From assembly GCF_029714185.1 (NCBI RefSeq), contig NZ_CP121671.1, positions 2,232,001-2,296,000 of the forward strand: a stretch of 64,000 bases of DNA, read 5' to 3'. The notes under the pieces are model-generated. The model did no database searches and had not been told where the DNA came from. It was given only the letters and a program-made list of their open reading frames with translations. Within the stretch, counting starts at the first letter, position 1. Every line of letters begins with the position of its first letter. The translations under genes and the position numbers were made by a program. This document shows, in pieces, positions 53,300 through 61,813 of the stretch. Origin of the DNA: Halobacillus naozhouensis. Lineage in GTDB: Bacteria; Bacillota; Bacilli; Bacillales; Halobacillaceae.

Positions 53300-54824
53300 G
53301 GTAGGCTCCTTGATGAAAGATCTTTTCTAACCGCGACTTCCAGTCAGTAAATGTAGCAGAATAGGGTTCTATGTCTAACTCCATATCTTCCATACGAAAA
53401 CCACAGTTGCTGCAACATGCTACTTCCGGAGTTCTCGTGTCAGGTTGGAAAGGAGTATAAAGCTTTTTCCTTTTACAATCTGGATGATGAAGCCAGCTCA
53501 CCATTTCCTGGAGTTTTCTACTTTTATACTTCCATCTGTTTTCAAGAATCCACTGAATCTTCTCTGTCGTTTGTCCCCACTTATGTTTATCTCTAATAAC
53601 AGGGCCATGATTAATTAGCTTCTCCTGCTCCAGCTGGTATTTAATAAAATTCCACTGCGTTTCAGATAACTTCAACTCCTCCGACATTTCTTCATCATTC
53701 AACTCAGTTTCCTGTTTATACACAATGTCATAGACTGAATGAAGAACACCTTCAACATCCTCTGGTTTTACCAGTTCATTCTGGATAAACATTTGAGGCA
53801 AGTGGTAATCACCAGGAGTGTACAACATCAAACTTGCACAGGGCTTCCCATCTCTTCCGGCCCGACCAATTTCCTGTATAAATGATTCCAGTTCTGTAGG
53901 GAAATGATAGTGAATTACCCGGCGAATGTTTGATTTGTCAACCCCCATGCCAAAAGCACTTGTACAACAAATTACGTCTAACTGGTCATTCATGAACTGC
54001 TGTTGTACGAGGAGCCGGTCCATTTGCTCCATACCTCCATGATAAAATGCAATTCTTTGGTCCACTTTGGTTTTCAGCTCTTCTGACACCCGTTCGGCCC
54101 ACATCCGACTGGAGAAATAGATCATAGTGGGTGCTTTTTTATGTGATAATACTTGAGTGATTCGCTCTAACTTTTCTTCATGACTGCTTGTCTCTTCTAC
54201 AGCAAAACTCATATTTACTTTGTCCATTGGATAGACAACTGATAACATCTCAGGCCGGACCAGCTGTTGTTTGATATCAGTTTGAACCTCAGGAGTTGCC
54301 GTGGCGCTTAGAGCCAGAACTGGAGGGTTACCAACCTGTTCAATCGACCGGCTTAGTTTTAAATAATCAGTCCTAAATTCATGACCCCATTGTGAAATGC
54401 AGTGGGCTTCGTCAATAACAAACAGGTCAATGTGCAGTTTTATCAATTGATACATAACTAACTCATTTTGCAGCATTTCAGGTGAAAGGTAAATCAACGA
54501 ATATTGATCCAGGTGTTCCAAAACCACACGCTTTTCTCTATGATCCATAAAGCTGTTTAATGAAACAACCGACTTAAATCCAGCTGATTTCATTTGCTTT
54601 ACCTGGTCGATCATTAGTGAGATGAGCGGTGACACAACGACCGTGCTCCCAGAAAGAAGTTTAGAAGGAAGCTGAAAACAGAGTGACTTTCCAACACCAG
54701 TCGGTAAGATACCTAATACATCTCTGCCTTCAAGCACCTGTTGAATAATCTCCTCTTGTCCTTGTCTAAACTGAAGGTAACCGAAATGTTCATAAAGCTT
54801 CTCTTTTAAATTAAAATTGCGCAT
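53286..54824 (-). CDS. recS: RecQ-family helicase RecS
   Basis: 512-residue superfamily 2 DNA helicase. Walker A LPTGVGKSLCFQLP near 40–53, DEAH-type IDEAHCISQWGHEFR, SATATPEV, and the helicase C block with AFGMGVDKSNIRRVIHY and QEIGRAGRDG. A C-terminal Cys group (CKRKK...CCSNC) matches the RecQ zinc region. This is the shorter RecQ paralogue (YpbC/RecS) paired with ypbB. It overlaps ypbB by 14 nt. Confidence 0.93.
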   Translation of the reverse strand: MRNFNLKEKLYEHFGYLQFRQGQEEIIQQVLEGRDVLGILPTGVGKSLCFQLPSKLLSGSTVVVSPLISLMIDQVKQMKSAGFKSVVSLNSFMDHREKRVVLEHLDQYSLIYLSPEMLQNELVMYQLIKLHIDLFVIDEAHCISQWGHEFRTDYLKLSRSIEQVGNPPVLALSATATPEVQTDIKQQLVRPEMLSVVYPMDKVNMSFAVEETSSHEEKLERITQVLSHKKAPTMIYFSSRMWAERVSEELKTKVDQRIAFYHGGMEQMDRLLVQQQFMNDQLDVICCTSAFGMGVDKSNIRRVIHYHFPTELESFIQEIGRAGRDGKPCASLMLYTPGDYHLPQMFIQNELVKPEDVEGVLHSVYDIVYKQETELNDEEMSEELKLSETQWNFIKYQLEQEKLINHGPVIRDKHKWGQTTEKIQWILENRWKYKSRKLQEMVSWLHHPDCKRKKLYTPFQPDTRTPEVACCSNCGFRMEDMELDIEPYSATFTDWKSRLEKIFHQGAYHATD

Positions 54825-55872
54825 GAGACACTGGCTCCTTTTGTACCTTAGATAGAACTAGACGCAGTTCAAAATAAGAAAATTGACCTTGAAATGATTC
54901 GTAGATCCTTTTCAAACGTCTTGTTTGCAAACGAGAGGCTGCGGTCAATATCGCCTGTTCATCCTCTTCATTGATAAATGGTCGGATCGAGAAGTTTGAA
55001 ACCACGAGAGCAGCTTCGATTACGTGATCTTGAATGGTACTTATTTTTAACTTTCGGATAGCTGCAATGTTCTCTAATGTTAAACCCTTCCCCAGAAGTT
55101 GATACGTTCTTTTTGCAGACTGGGTGATGAGACTTGAAGAAGACAATCCTTCCAGACACTTTCCCATTGCAGGGTATTCAGACCGGCCAGTTTTGCATTG
55201 ATCGTACAAGTAATAGGATACATGTGCCAACAGCACGTCAACTTCTTGTTCCGATATCTTATGTTCGCGTGCCATTTGTTCCCGTGTTTCCCCGATAATC
55301 ATTCCTCCTGTTAATCGGCTTGTAAATAGTTCTGCCTCCACTTCCGTAAGCTGACTGAGCAAATAAGCTAATTCCTTATATAACTGTGCCTCTGCTCCTT
55401 CAATATCATCTTTAAGGCTAGTATATTGCTGTTTGACCCATTGTTGAATCAAAGGCTTCTCAATAATAGGTAAAAAAGACTGGTTATACACTGACATATT
55501 TGTCACGGTTTGGATCAGTAATCGAAGTCGGTCCTCGAAAACTTGCACATTAGCTTGCTCAGTCATTCCAGAAAAATAGTCAGGACGAGGCCCTTGATAG
55601 TTGACCAAGTAATCGATCCCTTTTTTTGTAAGAGAAGCAAACTGCTCATTTTCTACTGTAACTAATTTATCGTTAACAACTGCTTGAATAGTTGTTTCGA
55701 GTTCTTTCTTGGAAAGGTTCGGACATATACCAAAAAAACGATCTATACCATAGACGCGTGCGTCTTGCAAAGTTTGGGCTGAGCGTTTCCCCCTTATTAA
55801 GTGGAAAATTCCTGAAATTGTACGCTCCCCTTTCATTTGATTTATACATGCTAAAAGGATATATATAAACAA
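54811..55872 (-). CDS. ypbB: YpbB, helix-turn-helix protein partnered with RecS
   Basis: 353 residues, mainly helical, with a C-terminal HTH_40-type domain (SAKRTYQLLGKGLTLENIAAIRKLKISTIQDHV, about 262–294). Such domains are found in or beside RecQ helicases, so it probably supplies the missing DNA-binding part of RecS. The start is TTG at 55872 with AGGAGGGATCGC upstream. Confidence 0.85.
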   Translation of the reverse strand: MFIYILLACINQMKGERTISGIFHLIRGKRSAQTLQDARVYGIDRFFGICPNLSKKELETTIQAVVNDKLVTVENEQFASLTKKGIDYLVNYQGPRPDYFSGMTEQANVQVFEDRLRLLIQTVTNMSVYNQSFLPIIEKPLIQQWVKQQYTSLKDDIEGAEAQLYKELAYLLSQLTEVEAELFTSRLTGGMIIGETREQMAREHKISEQEVDVLLAHVSYYLYDQCKTGRSEYPAMGKCLEGLSSSSLITQSAKRTYQLLGKGLTLENIAAIRKLKISTIQDHVIEAALVVSNFSIRPFINEEDEQAILTAASRLQTRRLKRIYESFQGQFSYFELRLVLSKVQKEPVSHAQF

Positions 55873-55903
55873 GCGATCCCTCCTTCCTCCTGCTGCTTAT
55901 CTA

Positions 55904-55932
55904 TTGAAAAGTTCGAATCCTCGTCTTACAAT
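55904..55932 (+). promoter_or_regulatory. Sigma-A promoter of fer
   Basis: TTGAAA (55904–55909) and TACAAT (55927–55932) with a 17-nt spacer, about 80 nt before fer, in the divergent interval with ypbB. Confidence 0.65.
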
Positions 55933-56013
55933 GACTATGTAGCAATTTTCAATAAACCTTTTGCCCCTCTGGGAAATTACTTCACGAGGTGACATTTGAA
56001 GGAGGTTATTTTT

Positions 56014-56262
56014 TTGGCAAAGTTTACTATGGTTGACCAGGATACATGTATTGCTTGCGGGGCATGCGGTGCCGCTGCTCCAGATATATTTGACTATGAC
56101 GATGAAGGATTGGCTTTCGCCTTGCTTGACGATAATATGGGAAACGAAGAAGTTCCTGAAATTTATGAAGAAGATATGGAGGATGCATTTGAAGGCTGTC
56201 CGACAGATTCCATTAAAGTAGCTGATGAGCCCTTCGAAGGCGATGCTCTTAAATTTGAATAA
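56014..56262 (+). CDS. fer: [4Fe-4S] ferredoxin
   Basis: 82-residue single-cluster ferredoxin, an electron carrier for redox enzymes. Cluster ligands are C11, C14 and C17 (CIACGAC) and C61 (EGCPTDS). Highly acidic. The start is TTG at 56014 with AAGGAGG 8 nt upstream, giving the family's MAKFTMVD beginning. The earlier TTG at 55996 would place that ribosome-binding site inside the gene. Confidence 0.96.
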   Translation: MAKFTMVDQDTCIACGACGAAAPDIFDYDDEGLAFALLDDNMGNEEVPEIYEEDMEDAFEGCPTDSIKVADEPFEGDALKFE

Positions 56263-56265
56263 ATC

Positions 56266-56294
56266 TCCCTTCTTTGATAAAGAAGGGATTTTTT
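56266..56294 (+). terminator. Terminator of fer
   Basis: Ten-bp stem TCCCTTCTTT/AAAGAAGGGA with a 3-nt loop, followed by six T on the plus strand. Confidence 0.88.
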
Positions 56295-56748
56295 ATTCAC
56301 TTTTAGTAAGCTGACTATATCTAAATAACGCTGCTTCTTTATCAAAACTTGAGTACCAACGGTTTCCTAATTCATCAATAATTCGATAATGCTGACTAAT
56401 AACATTCTGCTGCAACTTAAACCGTTTTCTCTCATCGCTTGTCGTCCACCACACTCTACCCTTTATAACCCTCTCTCCTGAGCGGTCCACTTGATCGTGA
56501 GCAATGGTCTCGATGATCTCAAGGGGGGCGTCACCTAACAGGCCTTTCAGGACTTCACTTTCCGGAAATAGAGCACAAACTGCTACAATTATCGTCCAAT
56601 TCGCTACAGTTCTTTCCTTTTCAATTTGCACGAGTGTCTTCTTGGATAGTCCAAGGATCGCAGCCATACGGTCTTGAGTATACCTATACTCGACACGTAT
56701 CAACTTAATTTTTTTCGACACCTGCTCAACCAATAGTTCTTTATCCAT
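56293..56748 (-). CDS. XRE-like helix-turn-helix regulator
   Basis: 151 residues: an N-terminal HTH (residues ~14–45, YTQDRMAAILGLSKKTLVQIEKER) and a C-terminal part of about 90 residues without a recognised ligand domain (VWWTTSDERKRFKLQQN ... IIDELGNRWYSSFDKE). GAGGAGACGG precedes the ATG. It is convergent with fer. Targets unknown. Confidence 0.78.
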   Translation of the reverse strand: MDKELLVEQVSKKIKLIRVEYRYTQDRMAAILGLSKKTLVQIEKERTVANWTIIVAVCALFPESEVLKGLLGDAPLEIIETIAHDQVDRSGERVIKGRVWWTTSDERKRFKLQQNVISQHYRIIDELGNRWYSSFDKEAALFRYSQLTKSE

Positions 56749-56852
56749 ACCACCGTCTCCTCATTAGTATGTATCTCATTTTACCATGCTCATCTACATT
56801 ATTCTATCGAAAGACACGTGAAAGTAGACAGGGGTATTTACATGAGAAAAAG

Positions 56853-56882
56853 AAGCACCCTTGCCAGTTAACAAGGGTGCTT
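56853..56882 (-). terminator. Terminator of sigX–rsiX
   Basis: Eleven-bp stem AAGCACCCTTG/CAAGGGTGCTT with an 8-nt loop, then CTTTTTC on the minus strand, just after the rsiX stop. Confidence 0.85.
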
Positions 56883-56884
56883 TA

Positions 56885-58021
56885 CTAGTTTGCAGAAACC
56901 GGATTCAGCGCTTTAGGTGTTTCGACTGCTTTATTTAATTCGTATGGACCTAATTTGCCAATTGATGTGTTTTCGAATTCAACTCGATCATAGCCAAAAT
57001 GTTGAGCGGTAATTAAAATAGCTTCAATAGCCGTCAGCATTTGTTGTTTATTGACCGATTGTGGATCGTTAAGTTCTACAATGAGCTCCTTACCTTCTTC
57101 ATGTGTAGATTGTACGGTGACTTCAGGTGGTAATGGAGAATCCACATTAGGTTTTTTCTCCTCCTCTTTTAACTCTTTCAGGGCGGTACTTATCGTGCTC
57201 TCGCCATTTATCGATATGGGAACAAAAAAGGAAGTGTCCGCTGAGGCAGGCTTAAGTACTTTGAAAATATAACTGCCTTCTTCAATAGCCGACAATGATG
57301 ATACATTTCCATAGCTGCCCAGTGATACCGGTGAGCCGTCCTCAGTTTGGACGGAAATCTTTTCAATATTGTAAGGCTCTACTGACCACTTTATACTGTT
57401 AACGATTGAAGTACTCATTGCATTCCCGCTAACCGAAAAGTTATCGGGAAAGGTCACCTGAGCCTCTTTCTCATTTTCATCAATTGAAATGGTGATATTT
57501 TCAAGAATATTTTCTGATAATCCGAGTTTCTCTGTATTGATAGTGCTTCCTTCCTGTCCATTCCCTTCAGATACAACTGTAAGAGGAACAATATGTTGAA
57601 CACTTTGATCAACAGCTGCCAAGGGTTTCATATTATTGGAAATGTCTTCGACAACCATGCTTTTCAACTCGTGCCCTGTTTGACGGGAGGCTTCCTGATT
57701 AGCTTTTGCCGGGAGATCTTTCCCATTACTTGAACTATCGAACATGTTCAGCTTTAAACTCTGCTGATCAGCAGGTTGAGGGTGATCGACAGCCCCTTCC
57801 TTCATGGAATAATAAGAAAAAGGGACGACTATAGCCAGAATCAGCACTGCAATGACGGAAGCAATGCCAGGCAGTAGCCATCTTTGCCGTTTTGCAGGCT
57901 GCTGTTTGGAGTTATCGTGGACCAGGCGGTAATACTCATCTTTATTCTTTGTATCTTTAATTTGCGGGAGCTCATGCAGCATTTTTTCTACACGTTTAAC
58001 CTGTTCGTCATTATGCTTCAT
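56885..58021 (-). CDS. rsiX: Anti-sigma-X factor RsiX
   Basis: 378 residues: a cytoplasmic N-terminal domain of about 50 residues, one transmembrane helix (~50–70, LPGIASVIAVLILAIVVPFSYY), and a large extracytoplasmic part with an Asn/Ser-rich linker. Layout and position after sigX identify it; the extracytoplasmic part resembles B. subtilis RsiX only loosely. I start at the ATG at 58021, 9 nt after AAGGGGG; an ATG at 58027 is possible. It overlaps sigX by 11 nt. Confidence 0.86.
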   Translation of the reverse strand: MKHNDEQVKRVEKMLHELPQIKDTKNKDEYYRLVHDNSKQQPAKRQRWLLPGIASVIAVLILAIVVPFSYYSMKEGAVDHPQPADQQSLKLNMFDSSSNGKDLPAKANQEASRQTGHELKSMVVEDISNNMKPLAAVDQSVQHIVPLTVVSEGNGQEGSTINTEKLGLSENILENITISIDENEKEAQVTFPDNFSVSGNAMSTSIVNSIKWSVEPYNIEKISVQTEDGSPVSLGSYGNVSSLSAIEEGSYIFKVLKPASADTSFFVPISINGESTISTALKELKEEEKKPNVDSPLPPEVTVQSTHEEGKELIVELNDPQSVNKQQMLTAIEAILITAQHFGYDRVEFENTSIGKLGPYELNKAVETPKALNPVSAN

Positions 58022-58544
58022 GGTCATTATCCCCCTTAACACCTAATCGTTTCTTTAAAGCAAGCATTCCTCTATGCTGTGTAGTTTTAACCTTACTTTC
58101 AGTAAACTGCAGAATGGCTGCCGTTTCCTGTATTGTCATGCCTTGGATATACCTTAAGATGATGACACTTTTTTGATCTACAGTACACTGGTCTAATGCT
58201 TCGTAAACTTCCCTCATTCTGTCATTCAGCTCTGCCACTTCATCAGGGAGGGCCTCATTATCCTTTAATGAATCCCCTTTTTCTTCCCAGTTGAAAAACT
58301 CCATGATCTTTTTTCTTTTACGTCCCTGCTTACGGAAATAATCAATAGTTACATGTCTCGCTATCGAAAATAGCCAGGTTTTTTCACTGCTCCTGCCATC
58401 AAAAGATTGATATGATTGAAGCACTTTTATATAAACCTCCTGCGTTAAATCTTCTGCTGCTTGTCGATTTTTCACCATATAATAAATAAATTGAAATAAA
58501 TCTCGGTGATATTTTTCATAAAGTTCCTCAAAGAACGGTTTCAC
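58011..58544 (-). CDS. sigX: ECF RNA polymerase sigma factor SigX
   Basis: 177-residue extracytoplasmic-function sigma factor. Region 2 (DLFQFIYYMVKNRQAAEDLTQEVYIKVL, core and -10 binding) and region 4 (IQETAAILQFTESKVKTTQHRG, -35 binding) are clear. SigX controls cell-envelope charge and modification genes in B. subtilis. The start is GTG at 58544 with CGGGAGG 8 nt upstream; ATGs further upstream lie at or before the transcription start set by the promoter. Confidence 0.94.
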   Translation of the reverse strand: MKPFFEELYEKYHRDLFQFIYYMVKNRQAAEDLTQEVYIKVLQSYQSFDGRSSEKTWLFSIARHVTIDYFRKQGRKRKKIMEFFNWEEKGDSLKDNEALPDEVAELNDRMREVYEALDQCTVDQKSVIILRYIQGMTIQETAAILQFTESKVKTTQHRGMLALKKRLGVKGDNDHEA

Positions 58545-58571
58545 ACTTTGAACCTCCCGTTCATTCATATT

Positions 58572-58598
58572 GTCGTTTATGTACCATGAAAAGTTACA
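58572..58598 (-). promoter_or_regulatory. Autoregulatory SigX promoter
   Basis: Minus-strand TGTAAC (58598–58593) and CGAC (58575–58572) with a 17-nt spacer, the published sigma-X consensus, about 30 nt before the sigX start. Confidence 0.8.
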
Positions 58599-58650
58599 CC
58601 TACCTATCATAATACCGATCAATTAAAATGAAAACCATAAATGTTCATAT

Positions 58651-58680
58651 AAAAAGAGCTGCTAAAATGCAGCTCTTTTT
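58651..58680 (-). terminator. Terminator of the ECF S-component gene
   Basis: AAAAAGAGCTGC/GCAGCTCTTTTT stem of 12 bp with a 6-nt loop, followed by little beyond the stem's own T tract on the minus strand, 10 nt after the stop codon. Confidence 0.8.
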
Positions 58681-58689
58681 TTAAACGCT

Positions 58690-59199
58690 TTATACACTTG
58701 TGAGTAAATATTTCTTTTGATAACGAGAAAACAATGTCCCCAATACAGGGGAGAGCACTAGGATAAAAATAACGTTGCTTGCTGCATGATTCAAGTCCAT
58801 CGGTAATCCTGCCAAATAATAAGCCCAAAATGGCTGTCCCGCAACTCTCATGGTAAGGGAAATAATTAATCCATAAACAACCCCGCTTAAAAAGCCATAT
58901 ATTGACAAAGCCCACACTGGAATGTTTGCCCAGTATTTACCGATTAAACCTGCCCCCATACCGATTATAGACCAGGAGAGAATTTGCCAAATGGTCCAAT
59001 AACCCATTCCGAGAAAAACGTTAGACAGGAATGTTGTTAAGAAAGCCATAATGACCGCAGCCAGTGGTCCTAACCAAAACCCTGTAATGATAATAATAGC
59101 TGTGACAGGCTGGACATTTGGAACATTCGCCATCACCAGGCGTCCTGCAATTGCCATTGAAGCAAGCATTGCAATTAATGTTAATTTATAAGTATTCAT
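58690..59199 (-). CDS. ECF transporter S component, probably for cobalamin
   Basis: 169-residue membrane protein with five to six helices and the short hydrophilic loops of ECF substrate-binding components; MAIAGRLVMANVPNVQPVTAI and GPLAAVIMAFLTTFLSN are typical of that fold. The energising EcfA/EcfT parts are not encoded here, so it should share a common ECF module. It lies 6 nt after a DUF4430 lipoprotein gene and behind a cobalamin riboswitch, which points to vitamin B12 or cobinamide as substrate. It is not the riboflavin-type RibU by sequence. Confidence 0.8.
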   Translation of the reverse strand: MNTYKLTLIAMLASMAIAGRLVMANVPNVQPVTAIIIITGFWLGPLAAVIMAFLTTFLSNVFLGMGYWTIWQILSWSIIGMGAGLIGKYWANIPVWALSIYGFLSGVVYGLIISLTMRVAGQPFWAYYLAGLPMDLNHAASNVIFILVLSPVLGTLFSRYQKKYLLTSV

Positions 59200-59205
59200 G
59201 CATCA

Positions 59206-59607
59206 TCATTCCCAGGATTGAAAATCAAACACGATTTCGTCGCCCTGTTTTACTTCGTATTTATTCGCTCCAACCATTGAAGACTCCCCATTTATGGTAA
59301 ACATCCAGGCCCTTTTCTCTCCTTTACTGGCCGAAATTCCTTTAATCCCCGTAATGAACCCGTCTTTCTCTGCCACCTCAAAGTTATTTTTCATGACTTC
59401 CATTAACACAGTTCCTTCTTCAACCGTTACTTTTTTAGTGGCGAGCACTTTTTCGCCTTTGTTCTTGGAAAGTTCGATGTTTAATGTTACTTCCTGCTTT
59501 TGCTCCTGGCTTGCTGTGGCTTCTTCTCCTCCACCTTCTGTTTGGCATCCAGCGAGTACAAATGCTGTCATCATTAAAGCCGTGAATAATGCAGACATCT
59601 TTCTCAT
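59206..59607 (-). CDS. DUF4430 lipoprotein, putative cobalamin-binding
   Basis: 133 residues with a lipobox (VLAGC, Cys at 21), an acidic linker and a DUF4430 domain (about 40–133). DUF4430 is related to the C-terminal domain of animal transcobalamin. Conserved features include EGTVLMEVMKNN, a GI.GI.A turn and WMFTINGE. Together with the riboswitch and the S component it forms a likely B12 uptake unit: the surface lipoprotein would hand the ligand to the membrane component. GGGAG lies 10 nt before the ATG. Confidence 0.82.
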   Translation of the reverse strand: MRKMSALFTALMMTAFVLAGCQTEGGGEEATASQEQKQEVTLNIELSKNKGEKVLATKKVTVEEGTVLMEVMKNNFEVAEKDGFITGIKGISASKGEKRAWMFTINGESSMVGANKYEVKQGDEIVFDFQSWE

Positions 59608-59705
59608 GATTTCAAAACTCCCATTCTATAATTAGATATAATTGCTGCAACGCTATCCGGGAATGGGGATAATCGACAACACAGTCTATAGTGACGGCAG
59701 TAGAA

Positions 59706-59737
59706 AAGCCTGCCCCTTTTATCGAAGGGGCAGGCTT
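59706..59737 (-). terminator. Riboswitch expression-platform terminator
   Basis: Perfect 13-bp GC-rich stem AAGCCTGCCCCTT/AAGGGGCAGGCTT with a 6-nt loop and TTTTCT on the minus strand. It lies between the cobalamin aptamer and the lipoprotein gene, about 100 nt before its start, so it should end transcription when ligand is bound. Confidence 0.85.
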
Positions 59738-59825
59738 AAGACATACCAGCAAAGCTATGTAAGTAAGTTACATAAAAATAGACCGGATGCCTCAAATGCT
59801 CAATCCCCGAAGCTTTGAAACAATT

Positions 59826-59990
59826 TAAGATCAGGCAGGTCTACTGACTTGTGCTTCATTCTACTAGAGGGCCTTCCCACGAGTAATCGCAGTGGTTTCC
59901 CTTGTTCGTCAACACTTACAGTTGCGAGGACAGCTCTGGCCTTTCACCAGATTCCCTTTTATACCAAATTGGTACCTAAGCTACTTATTT
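59826..59990 (-). promoter_or_regulatory. Cobalamin riboswitch
   Basis: On the minus strand the aptamer core reads AAAAGGGAATCTGGTGAAAG then CCAGAGCTGTCCTCGCAACTG, TAAG, GGGAAACCACTG, GGGAAGG and finally AGTCAGTAGACCTGCC. These are the conserved B12-box and junction segments of the AdoCbl riboswitch in correct order and spacing. It lies within the 424-bp gap 59608–60031, whose remaining parts are the promoter and the terminator. Confidence 0.92.
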
Positions 59991-60001
59991 ATTATATTTG
60001 T

Positions 60002-60030
60002 ATCTTACCGTACGGAAAAGGTACTTTCAA
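60002..60030 (-). promoter_or_regulatory. Sigma-A promoter of the riboswitch transcript
   Basis: Minus-strand TTGAAA (60030–60025) and TAAGAT (60007–60002) with a 17-nt spacer, immediately after the resE stop codon. Confidence 0.6.
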
Positions 60031-60031
60031 G

Positions 60032-61813
60032 CTATTTATCATTCTGCTCCCCGTCTATTGGCAGAGTAAAAGTGAAGGTTGTTCCTTCATTCACTCTACT
60101 ATGAACATGAATTGATCCTTTATGAGCCTCAATGATGTTCTTGGCAATAGCGAGTCCCAATCCCGTACCTTTCTTGCTTGTTTCTCTTTTTCTGGATTTA
60201 TCTGCTTTATAAAACCTTTCAAACACAAAAGGAAGATCTTCCTCAGGTATTCCCAATCCAGAATCTGTGACTTTCACGCCCCATTGCTCAGAGTTTCGTT
60301 CAGCTATTACATCCACTGATCCGTGCTCATTTGTATGCCGAATCGCATTGTCTATTAAATTCGTTAAAACTTGTTCGATTCGGTCTGCATCGATATGAAT
60401 AGTTCTCGGAGCCTCGTTTAAATGAAGCTGGAGATTGATATTCCGTTCATTTGCCAAACCTTGAAACTTACGAATAATTTTTTCAAGAAATGGCCTTACT
60501 TCGACTGAGTCCATATAAAGCATCATATGTCCTGCTTCCATTCGAGCGAGGTCGAGCAATTCATTCACTAACCTGCTGATACGAAGAGATTCATCGTGAA
60601 TAATCTTAGCCAGCTCGTTTTTATCTTCTTTCGTTTCTGCAACATCATCTACAATCGCTTCACTGTATCCTTGTAACATGGAAATCGGAGTTCTTAGTTC
60701 ATGTGATACGTTTGCGATAAAGTCTTTTCTAAGTTTATCCAATCGCCTCTCTTCTGTCATATCCCGAAGTACCGCTACAGCTCCTCTTATATACGTACGA
60801 TCATAAAGAGGTGTCATTAACATGACCCATGTCCGTCCTTGCACAGTAATTTCAGTCATCACTTCTTGTTCGCTCTCAATAACCTCATCAAATAGTTTTC
60901 GCATGGGCTGAGGTACTTTCCGTTTCTCATGAGAGGTTTCGTCCATCTCATTTTCATATCTCCAAGACTGATAAAATTGATCAGCAGGGGGGTTAGAGAC
61001 TAAGATTTCTCCTTGTCTGTTAATCGTCAACACCCCATCAGCCATGGAACGTAAAATACCTGACAATTGTTCTTTTTCCTGATTAAGTGCATTGATGTGA
61101 AATTTAAGTTCCCGCCCCATACGATTAAAGGCCATGGCTAATTCTCCGATTTCATCATGTGTTAAAATCGGAATTTTCGTATTGAATTCTCCTCTTGCCA
61201 GTTCCAGAGCACCCTCTCGCATCTTAATTAATGGAGCGGTGATTCTTGTCGATAAGAAAAAAGCGAAAATTGTAGTTAAAATAATAGCGATTCCAGCACC
61301 TAGAAAGACAATTTTAGTTGTTTGATCAGATGTCTTTTGGATGGTATCGAGCGACTGGTAAACGAATACTGCGCCTTCCCCATCTGGAAGCGGCGTACCC
61401 ACAACCATAATCTCCAATTCTGACTGAGTAAAGCCCGCCACTTTCATCACATCTTCGTCTTCCTCAATGACTGAAGAAAGTTCAGGGTCACTCATAAACC
61501 AATCATAACCTACTTCAGGCAAATCGCTGGAATCACTGCCAGAGGAAATAAATTCAGCCGAATCATAGGTTACAAAAACCTGGCTGGAGGGATTCTTAAT
61601 GAGTTGAGCCATCGATTGAATTAATTCTTTATCTTCATACTCTTCTACGACTTCTGATACTTTTGAAGCGGTTTGTAACAATTCGCGCTCAGCGTCTAAT
61701 ACATGATAATTTTCAAAGAACTCAAGAAGTAAAACAGTGAGTATGACTAAGACGAAGCATACGAGTAATAAAATCGTAAACCATAATTTCCCGACTACGC
61801 TGCGCCAGAACAT
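60032..61813 (-). CDS. resE: Sensor histidine kinase ResE
   Basis: 593-residue membrane kinase: helices at ~11–31 and 167–188 enclosing an extracytoplasmic sensor domain, HAMP (189–241), a PAS domain (about 245–355), the phosphorylated H371 in VSHELRTPIS, and a HATPase domain with N (NLIDNAIRHTN), DSGLGIPEED and GTGLGLAI boxes. With ResD it controls aerobic/anaerobic respiration and nitric-oxide-responsive genes in B. subtilis. The ATG overlaps the resD stop (TAATG). Confidence 0.95.
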   Translation of the reverse strand: MFWRSVVGKLWFTILLLVCFVLVILTVLLLEFFENYHVLDAERELLQTASKVSEVVEEYEDKELIQSMAQLIKNPSSQVFVTYDSAEFISSGSDSSDLPEVGYDWFMSDPELSSVIEEDEDVMKVAGFTQSELEIMVVGTPLPDGEGAVFVYQSLDTIQKTSDQTTKIVFLGAGIAIILTTIFAFFLSTRITAPLIKMREGALELARGEFNTKIPILTHDEIGELAMAFNRMGRELKFHINALNQEKEQLSGILRSMADGVLTINRQGEILVSNPPADQFYQSWRYENEMDETSHEKRKVPQPMRKLFDEVIESEQEVMTEITVQGRTWVMLMTPLYDRTYIRGAVAVLRDMTEERRLDKLRKDFIANVSHELRTPISMLQGYSEAIVDDVAETKEDKNELAKIIHDESLRISRLVNELLDLARMEAGHMMLYMDSVEVRPFLEKIIRKFQGLANERNINLQLHLNEAPRTIHIDADRIEQVLTNLIDNAIRHTNEHGSVDVIAERNSEQWGVKVTDSGLGIPEEDLPFVFERFYKADKSRKRETSKKGTGLGLAIAKNIIEAHKGSIHVHSRVNEGTTFTFTLPIDGEQNDK

